Source of the DNA: a virus
Length of the DNA stretch: 63,608 bases
IMG/VR virus record: IMGVR_UViG_3300046499_000378
Span: 1-63,608 of that record
Direction: 5' to 3' (one strand)
Shown here: positions 47,942 to 58,208 of the stretch, in pieces
Numbering within the stretch: the stretch's first letter is position 1
How the letters are laid out: every line of letters begins with the position of its first letter
The notes under the pieces: generated by a model
Databases searched by the model: none
What the model saw: the letters and a program-made list of their open reading frames with translations, nothing else
Told to the model about the DNA's origin: nothing
Position numbers and translations under genes: made by a program

Positions 47942-49177
47942 TCATGGGACTGGCGGCTCGATCGCAACGGCCCACGGAACACCCGCGCCCTTGGAGCCGA
48001 TGATCGTGGTGGTCAGCGCGGAGAGGACGGCCGTGAGACCAGGTTCCGGTGGCAAGAGGAGACCATTGATCACGACGATGAACCCGATCGAGCCGGGGCC
48101 CGCACCGAGCCCGCCCACGTAGAAGGTGCGCTCACGGTATGCGAACGGGTCGGAGAACGCGGAGTCCACGACGTGGCTCCCATCATCGAAAAAGAAGCCG
48201 ACGTCTTGCTCGAAGACCTCGATGAACTGGAATGGGATCCCGAGAGGCTCAAGGACGACCTGGATTGCCCGGATCAACGCGTTCGGCGTGACGGATTCCG
48301 GTAGGACCGCGACCCGGCCGCGGAAGTCTTCATCGCTCTCACCGACGGCCCGACCGATTTCCGTACGCTCGCGCGCAAGCATATCGAGCTCGGCGCTGCG
48401 TCCGTTGATGGTGCCGTCGCGGAACACGATCCGTGCATCAAGGACGGTCTGGAAGTCGACCACCTCACCAGTCCCGGCCCCTTGCGTGACGAGGGAGCTA
48501 TCGGCGTGGTCGATCTGCGCCGTGGTCGGCGAGCTCACGAACAACCGCCGCGCGAATGCCCCCCGGTTCGGCCCACTGGTGAATCGCCACAGCATCCCGT
48601 TCATCGTCGGGAGCAACCGATCACCGTTGGCGATATCCACGGTGAGCAGGTCGGTGCCGCTGTTGAAGCTCGTCACGGCGAACGTCCCACCACGCTTGTC
48701 CGGGAACTTGCCCTCGGTCCCGGGCGGAACGTTGCCTTGAAACCCGGGGCGTGAACATCGGACATCAACCAGCGTGGGGCCTTCGCTCCCCGAAGGGATA
48801 GTCACATCGCCGACAACCTCGAACACCGGAGCATCTTCGTCCTCACCGTTGACGCCGAAGAACTGCGCGATGATCTGATCGCCGTCGTCCAATGGCAGAG
48901 GTCCGCCGACCACGATCCCGCGGAAAATCTCGACCTGGCCAGTCGCCACCACCGCACCAGAAGCCGGGGGTGCGAGCTGCGAGCTGTGAGGCTTCAAGAA
49001 GAGGGCTTGGGTGCTGGTCAGCACCGCCGTGGATGCGCGCGCAAGGACCGCGGCGAGCCCGGAGATTGGATCGAGCCCACGGCCGGAGTTCTCGACCTCG
49101 AGCGGCTCGGTGTAACCAGGATCCATGTCGCGACGCCACACCGCAAGCAAATCGTCCTTGGTGAGCCCGGCGCTCAT
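47942..49177 (-). CDS. gpJ-related baseplate wedge protein
   Basis: 411 residues. The middle has the gpJ-type phrase RPGFQGNVPPGTEGKF and a segment RVAVLPESVTPNALIRAIQVVLEPLG typical of wedge proteins. It overlaps the next gene by four bases. It probably forms a second wedge subunit with the clear gpJ-like protein. Confidence 0.65.
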   Translation of the reverse strand: MSAGLTKDDLLAVWRRDMDPGYTEPLEVENSGRGLDPISGLAAVLARASTAVLTSTQALFLKPHSSQLAPPASGAVVATGQVEIFRGIVVGGPLPLDDGDQIIAQFFGVNGEDEDAPVFEVVGDVTIPSGSEGPTLVDVRCSRPGFQGNVPPGTEGKFPDKRGGTFAVTSFNSGTDLLTVDIANGDRLLPTMNGMLWRFTSGPNRGAFARRLFVSSPTTAQIDHADSSLVTQGAGTGEVVDFQTVLDARIVFRDGTINGRSAELDMLARERTEIGRAVGESDEDFRGRVAVLPESVTPNALIRAIQVVLEPLGIPFQFIEVFEQDVGFFFDDGSHVVDSAFSDPFAYRERTFYVGGLGAGPGSIGFIVVINGLLLPPEPGLTAVLSALTTTIIGSKGAGVPWAVAIEPPVP

Positions 49178-50304
49178 GTGTTGGTCACCAGATCGGAGGA
49201 GGTTCGCAGAACTTGGCCGGTACCTGGCAACGGGATGATGTCTCCGGCCGGTACCGTTACCCCGTTGTCAGGCACCACGACACCATCCACCGAGCGTGCA
49301 ATCTCGAACAACATCGACCGTCGTAGAGGCTCTTGCGGTGCGAGCTGATTCACGCGCGCCACCGTGGTTTGACGGACCTGGTCGAACGCGATGATCGTGT
49401 CGATCCCCGTCTCGAATCCGAGGTGATACACGATGGTCTGAAACACCGGGGTACCACCGACAACAATCACCGGGATCCCACCCGCGCGGAATTCTCGGAG
49501 TGCCGTGGTGACCTCGGCGATGAGCGCGTTGTTGGCTTGCCCGTTCGCGTCGGCGATGAACAAGAAGACCCGGCCGGTGAGCACGCCCAGACTATCGAGG
49601 TCTTCGATCGCCGATGCCTGGCGGATGCCAGGAACGGTCTTGGCGCCGAATTCGATCGCCGGAAGCGTCCCCTTAGCGAGCGAAAGCAAGTACGCGCGCG
49701 CGCGCGCGCGATACGCGGTATCGGTCTCCGTGGTGTCACCACCAGCCGCTGTCTCGACGTTGGTGATCGTCAAGGTGTTGTCGGGGGGCGTCGTGACGAA
49801 CTGTGTGATGGTGTTGGGTCCGACGTTGCCGGCCGTGCCGGCGTTCGCGGCCTTGGCGAGCACCGTCACGGGCCCGACCGAAGTCCCCGAGAATACCGCA
49901 TCAGCTTGTGTATCGAACTGGATACCCCCTGGCGTCGTGATCCTAGATCCCGAGGCGTATGTGAACCCACCAAACACGCCCGAGGGTCGGGCGAGGGTCA
50001 TGGTCACGCGCGACGCGGCGGCTTTCTTGCGCGGCACCTTCTCGCCATAGCGATCGGAGACCCAGCGATCAAGTGCGTCTCCTTGCGAACCATCGAGCGT
50101 CAGGTCTTTGGTGGAGCGTCCGAGCTGGCGCATGACCTCCTCTGCCATCGCCGAACCACCCGCTCCGATCAGGTTGACATCGGAACCGGGCGTGAAGATT
50201 TCGCTGGCGGTGATCTGTTGCCCCGTGGACCGCGCGCGTGCACGCGTCAAGATCTCGTCGGCGTAGACGTTGAAGAGGTCGGTGCGCGACGGAAGATCAG
50301 GCAT
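49174..50304 (-). CDS. Baseplate J-like wedge protein
   Basis: 376 residues. The N-terminus, the TPGGIQFDTQADAVF strand and GTAGNVGPNTITQFVT match gpJ, as do the VETAAGGDTTETDTAYRARARAYL and GTLPAIEFGAKTVPGI segments. It joins tail tube and fibers in the baseplate. A short alternating CG run (around 49693-49710) encodes the RARARA part. Confidence 0.85.
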   Translation of the reverse strand: MPDLPSRTDLFNVYADEILTRARARSTGQQITASEIFTPGSDVNLIGAGGSAMAEEVMRQLGRSTKDLTLDGSQGDALDRWVSDRYGEKVPRKKAAASRVTMTLARPSGVFGGFTYASGSRITTPGGIQFDTQADAVFSGTSVGPVTVLAKAANAGTAGNVGPNTITQFVTTPPDNTLTITNVETAAGGDTTETDTAYRARARAYLLSLAKGTLPAIEFGAKTVPGIRQASAIEDLDSLGVLTGRVFLFIADANGQANNALIAEVTTALREFRAGGIPVIVVGGTPVFQTIVYHLGFETGIDTIIAFDQVRQTTVARVNQLAPQEPLRRSMLFEIARSVDGVVVPDNGVTVPAGDIIPLPGTGQVLRTSSDLVTNT

Positions 50305-50307
50305 GGG

Positions 50308-52497
50308 TCACTCCGCGGTGAAGTCTAGCGCTCCTTCGAGCTCAAAGGAACCGTTGTCGTCTTGGACACGGAGCTTGAGGGCCACGATCCCCGGTCGGAG
50401 TTCATCCACCGTGGCGCGGGCTGCGACAACCCCGGGCTCCTGCTTGACCTGGAGCTCGACGTCGAGCTTGAGCCGGCGCAGCGTCGTCGGCGTGAATAGC
50501 TTCTTGGCCGGGGGCTGTAGGCCATAGCCAGGAAGATGAAAGAACGCGGACTTCATCGTCGCCAGCCGCCGGAAGATCCGCTTGCGGAGGTATGCGCGGC
50601 CGTGATCGTTGGCGAGGTCGCCAGCATCGGTCACCGAGAACGTGCCCAGCGCCTCCCCGGCCGAGTCCCGTTCGGTCTGTGGGTTCGCCAGGTCAACGCG
50701 CGGGAATGTCGGCCGGGCCTGCGTGACTGCGTTGACTTCGGCGCCGAATGCGATCAGCGAGAGTGTGATGCCCTCTTCTCCGAGGCTTGCGTCGAACTGA
50801 AACACGTTCTCATCAACCACCCCCAGGATCTTGAGTGTGCTAGGCAGCACGAACCGGATCAGGTGACCGGCCACAGCTGTGATCGTGGACTCCATCTCCA
50901 AGGTGGTCTCACCGTCAATGAACGAATATTTGATCACCGGGGTAGCCGGATTCGAGCTGAGGATCTCGACGCCATTGATCCCGGGTTTCGTAGGTCCATC
51001 CGTCCTGACAAGCTCCAAGGTTGCGGCTTCACCAGCCGATCCAGGAACCAGGACTTCGGCTACGAAGTTGAGCCCGCCTGGTCCCGGCCCTGTCACGGCA
51101 AAGGCATCGGCCCCCGCGCGCGCGCCGTTGTAGATCGGCGTCGGGACCACGCCACTCAGCACGATGTTGTCGGCGCTGATTGTCACCTTGCTTCCCGGTG
51201 GGAGGGTGCCATCGAAGAAGATCACGACCTCGGAGGCGACGTCTCCTGGTTGGATGTACTGGATGGCCGGCAGACCAGGCGAGCCGCCGATCGTGTAGTT
51301 GGCAGGATTGAGCGCGTCCTTCAAACCCTTGGGATTGAATTGCAGGACATCGGCCGGCGTGATCACGCCGAACACGTTGAACGCGAACTTGACCTTCACC
51401 GAGTTCAAGGTCAGCTGGTCGATGCTGGTGAGCGTGAAGTCGAGGAAGTCGAATCCGAGAGGACCGATGAGCCCGAATGCCACCGACCCAACACCAAGGC
51501 ACCCAACCGATACGGCACACGGCAACAGCGTTGTGGGAGCTCCAGCAGCAGCGATTGCCCCAACCGTGAGACTTCCAGCTTGAAGGAACCATGAGACGTC
51601 GAGGCGCTGTCCAGCAATGAATGTGATGTTGCCAGTGGCGATGAATGGCCCCGCTGGCTTTCCGGCTAGGAGCCGGATGGTCCCTGGGCCAGTAGCCTGG
51701 AGCTTGATCACGAGTAGCTGAGCTGGGGTACCGGTATCGAACGACGCCAACACGAACTCATTGGGGACTACGACATCGGTTGATGCGAAATCTGGTGTGA
51801 ATGAGAACCGGATGGCCCGCGGGCCACCGGTAGCGGCAAGGAATGCCGTTGTCAGCTGGCCGGCAATGAACGACTCGGCTGCACGGATCCCGGTCACGAG
51901 GATTGGCTGCGATGGGAACCTGGCATCAGACGCCATCCCGATTCCTGCCTCGACACATGCCCCCCATACCAGCATCGGTGGATCGTCGCTTTGGAAGAAC
52001 AAGGTCTTGTTCGCGGCGATGCTGAGCGAGACGCCTTTGCAACGCGCACGCGTCCAGAGGACCGTATCGATGATGAAGTCATCGGCACCGTCAGGATTGC
52101 CGTTCACGATCAGGATCGTGCCAATCGCTGTGGTCAAGCCAACGGTGTTGTAGATCTTGGCGTAGATGGAGCCCGACACCACGACAGCAATCGACCCCGT
52201 CGAGAACAACTCGCTGACTGAGTCACCACCAGAATCCATGCCACCGATGGTGTCCGTCTCGCCGGTCGGCACCTCTGCTACCACCTCTTGGTTAGCCGGG
52301 ACGTGTAGAGGCTCGGGGGCAAAATTCTCTCTCGCCCCTTCCATCCACATCCAGTTCTGGGCGAGTGCACCACGCTGGATCACACGTCGGATGTTGGGGC
52401 CGACCTCGACCACCAGGCCATCATCACGGGTGTACCAAGCGCTAGTCGACCTCGCGAACACGCCGTCGCTCCGATAGTCGAATGGGTAAACGTTCAT
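50308..52497 (-). CDS. Large baseplate/tail structural protein
   Basis: 729 residues from MNVYPFDYRSDG. The N-terminal part may bind the baseplate (DYRSDGVFARSTSAW). The long beta-rich body, with Gly/Thr/Val, looks like Ig-like or fiber domains, and the end is a linker and helix. It could bind receptors or shape the baseplate. No specific family is recognised. Confidence 0.6.
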   Translation of the reverse strand: MNVYPFDYRSDGVFARSTSAWYTRDDGLVVEVGPNIRRVIQRGALAQNWMWMEGARENFAPEPLHVPANQEVVAEVPTGETDTIGGMDSGGDSVSELFSTGSIAVVVSGSIYAKIYNTVGLTTAIGTILIVNGNPDGADDFIIDTVLWTRARCKGVSLSIAANKTLFFQSDDPPMLVWGACVEAGIGMASDARFPSQPILVTGIRAAESFIAGQLTTAFLAATGGPRAIRFSFTPDFASTDVVVPNEFVLASFDTGTPAQLLVIKLQATGPGTIRLLAGKPAGPFIATGNITFIAGQRLDVSWFLQAGSLTVGAIAAAGAPTTLLPCAVSVGCLGVGSVAFGLIGPLGFDFLDFTLTSIDQLTLNSVKVKFAFNVFGVITPADVLQFNPKGLKDALNPANYTIGGSPGLPAIQYIQPGDVASEVVIFFDGTLPPGSKVTISADNIVLSGVVPTPIYNGARAGADAFAVTGPGPGGLNFVAEVLVPGSAGEAATLELVRTDGPTKPGINGVEILSSNPATPVIKYSFIDGETTLEMESTITAVAGHLIRFVLPSTLKILGVVDENVFQFDASLGEEGITLSLIAFGAEVNAVTQARPTFPRVDLANPQTERDSAGEALGTFSVTDAGDLANDHGRAYLRKRIFRRLATMKSAFFHLPGYGLQPPAKKLFTPTTLRRLKLDVELQVKQEPGVVAARATVDELRPGIVALKLRVQDDNGSFELEGALDFTAE

Positions 52498-52498
52498 C

Positions 52499-53233
52499 TC
52501 ACACTCCCATGATGGTCGCCGACAGGTACTGCTGACGAGCCAGCTTGAGCTTGTCCAGCGCAGTTTGCAACGCGGTGGCTGCCAGGCCGAACGTCGCAAC
52601 CGCCACGCACCCGAATGGTCCCGGTGGCGCGACGGTGTTCACTAGGAAGATCCCAAAGGCATCGGCGAAGTCGTTGATGGCATCAGCCAGATCGGTACCA
52701 CGCGGGAATGGCTGGTCGGCGTCCTTCGCGCCCAAGACCATCTGTCCGGTCAGCCGGACATTCGCATACTCCGCATCGAAATCGTCATCGGGGAACGCGA
52801 AGACATGCGTGTGTGACGCGAACTCCTCATCGATCGTCGTCCCGTTGACCGTGGTGGGTGCCTTGCATTCGGTGTCGTTGAGTTGCCCGAGGATTACGCA
52901 GTCATCGTTGGTGTCGCCGCCGGGAATGGCCACGAACACGAGGCAACCTTGGTTCGGCGGGTTGTACTGGCCCTTGCCATGTGCCGCACCATGGCTGGCG
53001 ACTCGGCACAGGACCGGCCCGTCACCATCCAGCGGTCCGCCAACGATGGTCACATCAACGAGCCATCCGAGCTCGGTGTCCCATACGGTGGCATCCGGGT
53101 CTTCATCAACGCGCGCGAGCGCGACCCATGTCCTGGTATCGATACCAGGCATCTTGAGGCCGGCCGCGACACGCGACATGTCGACGCGTGAACGTGTCCG
53201 GTACCGTGTCCGAGGCTTGCCGTCGCGCTTCAT
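52499..53233 (-). CDS. gpV-like baseplate spike protein
   Basis: 244 residues. The OB-fold-like part contains GPLDGDGPVLCRVASHGAAHGKGQYNPPNQGCLVFVAIPGGDTNDDCVILG (in pieces), the common gpV plan. The end is a helical region and beta-helix-like tail. The start overlaps the hub gene by four bases (ATGA). It would form the membrane-piercing tip. Confidence 0.75.
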   Translation of the reverse strand: MKRDGKPRTRYRTRSRVDMSRVAAGLKMPGIDTRTWVALARVDEDPDATVWDTELGWLVDVTIVGGPLDGDGPVLCRVASHGAAHGKGQYNPPNQGCLVFVAIPGGDTNDDCVILGQLNDTECKAPTTVNGTTIDEEFASHTHVFAFPDDDFDAEYANVRLTGQMVLGAKDADQPFPRGTDLADAINDFADAFGIFLVNTVAPPGPFGCVAVATFGLAATALQTALDKLKLARQQYLSATIMGV

Positions 53234-54996
53234 GCCGGGCCATCCTCTCGCACCGTGATGTAGTTGATGAACCCGCATCCGATCTTGATTCCTTCGGAGC
53301 TATCAAAGTCGATGCGGAGGTCTTGGATCCGAAACACGGACTGGAACCCATTGGCATCCTGGAGCGCCGCGAATCGAGCGGCGACCGAGTCATCCCATCC
53401 GAGTGAGGCCAGGTACTGCTTGCGTCGTGCGCGTGTGAATGCTTGGAGGTCGGCGAGAGTAGAGATGGGGCCGTCTTCGCTGGTCGCGGCGACGATCAAA
53501 ACCTCCACCGGATCGGCCGGCCGTGCATCAAGCAAGTCGACCTCAAACGGATCATGGCCGAACGTACTCACCTCATACGTCGAAAACTGGCCCTCGATCT
53601 CCTGGCGCCCGATCTGCTCGAACGCGTTGCGCGCGATGCGTTCGAGCACCTTGGTGTCCGTGACTCCAGACACCGTCTTGGTACGGATCGACTCGGTGGG
53701 GTTGGCTCCCGATGGTGTGATTTCATTGGCGCGTAGCGGTGAAGGTGGATTGGTGACGCCGAGAATTCCAGAGGCGCGCTCACCGCGTCGTACGGGGTAG
53801 CGCGCCCACCGGGTGCGGCCGATGGACTGGTCATAACATCGCACCTCGATCGTGGGCACCTTGATCCCGGCGAGTCGGCGAGTGAACTCGAGGGAATCAA
53901 GATTTTTCCCGTACACCATGCGGAGGGCATCGCTCGTCGAGTACAGTGTCCGGGCTTCGGACACCACGACCTCGAAGTCTTTGACCAGCGGAATCATCCC
54001 GACAGCGGCGCAGACATCGGTGATGTGATCCCACAACGTCATCTCTTCATCGCCACGGCGGCTTCGCCGAGCGACCTTGCCGCGGCGAGGCCGCCGACGA
54101 TGCGGGGCTGCGCCAGAAGGAACCGGTGGCTGGCCGTCACCTGCGTATCGGACCACGACACCCGACGTCGTAGGGCTCACGGTATCGAGCAGCTCCTGGA
54201 TCCCTTCATCCAGCGGTAGGGACAGGTCGATGCTGTCACCCGGGTTGAGCTTGAGATCGCGGAGTGGAGCTGACATGTCACGCCCTTCAAGCGTGATCAC
54301 GTCTCCGTCTCCGCTATACTTCACGGTCCATTCGTCGACGAAGCCAACGATGCGCGTGGCACCGTAGATCGAGCCATCTGCTTGATCACCGATCGTCGAG
54401 ACCAAGGAGCCATCGCCGCGTGTTTGGCCGAGCTCGAGGCCCTGGTATGCTTGCTCCGGCGGGATCACGCCGATCATCAGCTCCACACCACACGATCGGA
54501 TCGAACGTGGATCGAACGGCGCATCGGTGTAGTTCATGGTGATCGAAAACGTGTTCGGGGCGTTGAGGCCGGCACGCTCGATCGACGCGTTTACCGGGAT
54601 GATCGAGCCGATCACCGTGAGGTCATCCGCTGCACCCGCTACCGCGTCCGGCCGTATCCCTCCGGTCTTGAGCTTGACCCGGATGAGAGCCCCGGAGCGG
54701 ATCCGCTCGCGCTCACGGAGCAACGCCTGGCGCTTGGTGGCGTAGTCCTCGGCTGCAAGATGCGGTCGCTGATGCGCGAGGGCGCGGAGCTGCTGCTCGT
54801 TGCGTGTGAGGAGCGTGGCGACCTCCTGGCTTGAAGCTGGCCGCGGAGGCAGAGGTGGCGGTTTCGAGGCAGCTGGCGCATCACGCGCACCACTGGTGCC
54901 TTGTGGTGGAAGACGTTGCTGGAGGGCCGCGGTGTTCGCGTACTCCTCGGTTCGGAGCACAAGTCGGACGCGGGCGCTTGGATGGAAGACGCTCAC
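53230..54996 (-). CDS. gpD-like baseplate hub protein (late control D)
   Basis: 588 residues, GTG start with GTGA overlap. The N-terminus is Pro-rich linker; then come beta-rich domains with IGSIIPVNASIERAGLNAPNTF and GATRIVGFVDEWTVKYSGDGDVI. The typical gpD phrase VTLEGRDMSAPLRDLKL is present in altered form. It forms the trimeric hub between tube and spike. Confidence 0.8.
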   Translation of the reverse strand: MSVFHPSARVRLVLRTEEYANTAALQQRLPPQGTSGARDAPAASKPPPLPPRPASSQEVATLLTRNEQQLRALAHQRPHLAAEDYATKRQALLRERERIRSGALIRVKLKTGGIRPDAVAGAADDLTVIGSIIPVNASIERAGLNAPNTFSITMNYTDAPFDPRSIRSCGVELMIGVIPPEQAYQGLELGQTRGDGSLVSTIGDQADGSIYGATRIVGFVDEWTVKYSGDGDVITLEGRDMSAPLRDLKLNPGDSIDLSLPLDEGIQELLDTVSPTTSGVVVRYAGDGQPPVPSGAAPHRRRPRRGKVARRSRRGDEEMTLWDHITDVCAAVGMIPLVKDFEVVVSEARTLYSTSDALRMVYGKNLDSLEFTRRLAGIKVPTIEVRCYDQSIGRTRWARYPVRRGERASGILGVTNPPSPLRANEITPSGANPTESIRTKTVSGVTDTKVLERIARNAFEQIGRQEIEGQFSTYEVSTFGHDPFEVDLLDARPADPVEVLIVAATSEDGPISTLADLQAFTRARRKQYLASLGWDDSVAARFAALQDANGFQSVFRIQDLRIDFDSSEGIKIGCGFINYITVREDGPA

Positions 54997-56072
54997 CGCG
55001 CCACCACGCCCTGACCGGACTGGCGCGGGATCACGATGCGGCTACCGGTCGGCGCCGTCGAACCCACCAAGCCGTTGGCGTCGGCGATCACCGGCCAGGA
55101 GTCCGCATCGCCGTAGTACCGCAAGGCCAGCGCGCGCAGCGACGTGTTCTCCACGAGGGTGATCACAGCGATCGCCCCCGGGACCACACGCTCGGCAACG
55201 GCGCTCGATGATCGCCGCGATTCCGCCTGGACCTTGCGTGCCTGCGAGCTGGCATCACGACGCCAGACCTCGGCCTCGAGCGCCTGCGAGACGTTGTCGA
55301 CGGGCAAAAGGTTGTAGTACGGCAAGTCGCTGATCTCGCCGGTTCGGAACACCTCGGCGGCTTGAACCACACGCTCGGCCAAGGTCTGCACGTTCTGGAT
55401 ATCGGAGATCGTCGCGATCGCTTTGGTCTGTAGATCGGCAAGCGCCTCCGTGAACGCCGCGCCAGCCGCCCGGACATCGGCGATCTTGGCGAGGAGTCCC
55501 GTCGCCTGATCGGGTAGGATCGTCGTCGGCATCTCGGAGGAGATGATGTCGAGATCGTCAAGCACTCGACGCATCGCCGAGGTCGTGTCGAGTGCCACCG
55601 CCGCGCGACGCGCCGGCTCCTCGCCATCCTGCGACCACACGAAGGTGAGCTTCCATTCGATGTCTTCGACCCGATCGTAGGTCGGCGTGAATCCACCAAT
55701 GATCCCGCGCCGAACTTCGGGCCCCCAGCGAACCTCGACAGTTTGCCCAGCATCGTGGAGGCGCTTGAACACCTCGCTCAGATCCTCAGCCGTGATCCGG
55801 CCGCCGTCGTTTGCGATGTCGCCGAACCCGACGAGCTCGACGCTGTGCTCGGCAGCGAGATACCTGGTCTTCCAGATTCCGGTGGGCTCCCAATCGCCGA
55901 TCGACGGCCCGAGGACTTGGATGGTGGCAACACGCGAACCGGCGTACTCGCGCTTCACATGGCGCTGCATGCGAGGCGCGGCGAGCTTCTGATATGGGAG
56001 CGCGCGATTGAACAGCCGGACCTCGCGTTGTGGTCCGGTGAGCTCGGTGATGATGAATGCCTCGGCAGCCAT
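54993..56072 (-). CDS. LysM-like baseplate/tail protein
   Basis: 359 residues. The N-terminal ~170 are beta-rich. The middle is helical. The C-terminal ~60 (TLVENTSLRALALRYYGDADSWPVIADANGLVG, in pieces) is a LysM-like fold, as in gp53-type or DNA-circularisation/baseplate proteins. It can touch peptidoglycan during injection. Confidence 0.75.
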   Translation of the reverse strand: MAAEAFIITELTGPQREVRLFNRALPYQKLAAPRMQRHVKREYAGSRVATIQVLGPSIGDWEPTGIWKTRYLAAEHSVELVGFGDIANDGGRITAEDLSEVFKRLHDAGQTVEVRWGPEVRRGIIGGFTPTYDRVEDIEWKLTFVWSQDGEEPARRAAVALDTTSAMRRVLDDLDIISSEMPTTILPDQATGLLAKIADVRAAGAAFTEALADLQTKAIATISDIQNVQTLAERVVQAAEVFRTGEISDLPYYNLLPVDNVSQALEAEVWRRDASSQARKVQAESRRSSSAVAERVVPGAIAVITLVENTSLRALALRYYGDADSWPVIADANGLVGSTAPTGSRIVIPRQSGQGVVAR

Positions 56073-56078
56073 GTGACC

Positions 56079-58205
56079 TCACCGCGCGAGCGGATCCGCG
56101 AACCCCGAACGAGTCCGCGAGACCGCTTCGCGTTCGAGACCTTCGCGGAACTGGACCCAGACATTATCAGGATCGGCCTCGCGGAACTCCTGTTTGACTT
56201 CGATCTTCGAGCCACGGAAGTCATTGACCGTGGACGGGCGCTCGGTCTGCAGGATCGATTTCTCGAGGGTCTGCTGCTTGGCCGCCGCGGCTGCATCGGC
56301 CGCTTTCTTGGCCGCCGCCGCATCACGGGCCTTGATGGCCGCTTCCGCGGCAGCGCGTTGCTTCGCCATCATCTCGGTGAACCATGGAGGCGGTCCGCTG
56401 CCTTGTCCGGTGGCTTTGGGGGTGCCGAGCGAGATGGGGCTGGTGAGGAAGTCCCATGCATCACCAAGAGCATCCCCCACAGCATCGAGCTTGTCGCTGA
56501 TCCAGCCGATGGCACGTCGGATGATACCGACAAGCGACTCCACTTGTTCACCCAGCCACTCGAACCCGGACACCACAGCTTTCATCACCGGAATGAGCGC
56601 CTCGAAGATCGGTTGTAGAATCGCCTCGAACACCCATCGGATGATCTTTGCAGCGAGACGCAGTGGCGGCAATAGAAGGTTGTCGACCACCCACGCCATG
56701 ATCCGAAATCCCATGATGAGCTGCATGAGCAGCACGCCGCCGATGACTTCCAGGATCGGCTTCACGGCCACCCATAGGTCTTTGAAGATGCTGTAGAGCT
56801 GCCCTCCGATGGACTTGAAGGTCTCGAGGAGCGGCTGGAGCATCGACATGATGGTGTCCTTGAACCGCAAGAATCCGAGGACGAGCGCCGCGATCACCGC
56901 AGCGATCGCCGCGAATGGCGCGAGCGCAGCCAGCACCGATCCGGCCAAGGCCGAGAGGCTACCGCCCAGCGCGGACATCACACCGCCCGCGCCGAGTCCC
57001 TCGAAGATCACACCGAGCATCGAGATCTTGGTGACGATCCAGGTGAATGCGCCGGCCAGCGAACCCGCCATCGACATCATCCCGCTAACCACCAATGGGG
57101 CGGCCTTGAACACGCCGAACATGAGATTGAGGATTGGGCTCACGGTGCTGAGTGCAAATGACGCGACCGAGAGCGCCATTGCGATTTTGGCACCCTCCGC
57201 GATGATGGGCTTGAGGTGCTCGAACCTCGCATAGAGCTCGGCGATCTTCGCTCGAATCGAGTCCACATGGGCCGTCACATACGAGAATGCCCGCGAAGCG
57301 TTGTTGATGACCCGATCGAACACCGCGCCTACCCGTTCGCCCAGCGTCCGCAGGTACCCCTCGATGCGGGTTCGATTGGTGAGCAAGTACGCGTTGACTT
57401 GCTCGAGGGTCTTCTTCAAGCGCTCGAACACGGCGGTTCCGAAGGCGCGCTTGAATGCGCCCATGATGTCGACGAACGTTGACGAGAGCCCTTTCCACGT
57501 TCGGCCGTACGCCTCGGCAGCTTGACCACCGATTTTGCCCATGACGTCCATGAGCTTCTTGGCGCGCTTGTCGGGCGCGAGCGCGTTCCATTGCTCGGTG
57601 GTCTCTTTGATGAGCCCCATCGATTGGAGCAATGAGAACGTCTTGACGTCGAGACCAGCTGTCCCACGAGCCATCGCGCTGATGTCACGTGATGCCTGCG
57701 CGAAATCCACGCCGAGGGCCGCCGCCGCCACCGCCGCGTTGTTGGTGGTATCGACGATCTGCTGGATCGTCAGACCCGCGTTCCTCAGAGGGCCATAGAT
57801 CCCTTGGAAGACCTGCATCAGCTCAGTCGTTGTCGCGGTCGACTGAATGGCAACCCGCTCGAACACCTTGAACAGGACCTGTGCGTCCTCGGTGGCCTTC
57901 GCAAACGAGACCTTCTCGACAGCCGAGTACACCGTCGCAAGCGACGCGGTGAGCCCCTCGGTCTCGGCGCTCGCAGCAAGCACCCCGGATGCGAATGACT
58001 TGACGCCACGGACGATCGCCGAGATCCCGAAGTACGCCGCGCCGAAAGCCAGGGCCTTGGTGACGAGACCGCCGAACCCGAAGTTGATCTTCTGGACGGC
58101 GCCCTTCAACCCGTCCAGCTTCTTGATGATCCCATCCAGGCCCTTGACGGCTTGTTGAGCTCCAAGTTCTAGCTTGGCGAGTACGTTGTAGCTTTCGGTC
58201 GCCAT
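56079..58205 (-). CDS. Tape measure protein
   Basis: 708 residues. Long helical segments with hydrophobic stretches (ALAFGAAYFGISAIV, VLAALAPFAAIAAVIAAL) and a Lys/Ala/Gln-rich end are typical. It directly follows the chaperone frameshift genes. It sets tail length and leaves with DNA. At about 0.15 nm per residue, the tail would be roughly 100 nm. Confidence 0.85.
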   Translation of the reverse strand: MATESYNVLAKLELGAQQAVKGLDGIIKKLDGLKGAVQKINFGFGGLVTKALAFGAAYFGISAIVRGVKSFASGVLAASAETEGLTASLATVYSAVEKVSFAKATEDAQVLFKVFERVAIQSTATTTELMQVFQGIYGPLRNAGLTIQQIVDTTNNAAVAAAALGVDFAQASRDISAMARGTAGLDVKTFSLLQSMGLIKETTEQWNALAPDKRAKKLMDVMGKIGGQAAEAYGRTWKGLSSTFVDIMGAFKRAFGTAVFERLKKTLEQVNAYLLTNRTRIEGYLRTLGERVGAVFDRVINNASRAFSYVTAHVDSIRAKIAELYARFEHLKPIIAEGAKIAMALSVASFALSTVSPILNLMFGVFKAAPLVVSGMMSMAGSLAGAFTWIVTKISMLGVIFEGLGAGGVMSALGGSLSALAGSVLAALAPFAAIAAVIAALVLGFLRFKDTIMSMLQPLLETFKSIGGQLYSIFKDLWVAVKPILEVIGGVLLMQLIMGFRIMAWVVDNLLLPPLRLAAKIIRWVFEAILQPIFEALIPVMKAVVSGFEWLGEQVESLVGIIRRAIGWISDKLDAVGDALGDAWDFLTSPISLGTPKATGQGSGPPPWFTEMMAKQRAAAEAAIKARDAAAAKKAADAAAAAKQQTLEKSILQTERPSTVNDFRGSKIEVKQEFREADPDNVWVQFREGLEREAVSRTRSGFADPLAR

Positions 58206-58208
58206 GTC

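Noticed and set aside
49693-49710. Alternating CG run, possible Z-DNA or repeat element
   Set aside because: It encodes an ordinary RARARA stretch of the gpJ-like protein in a high-GC genome.
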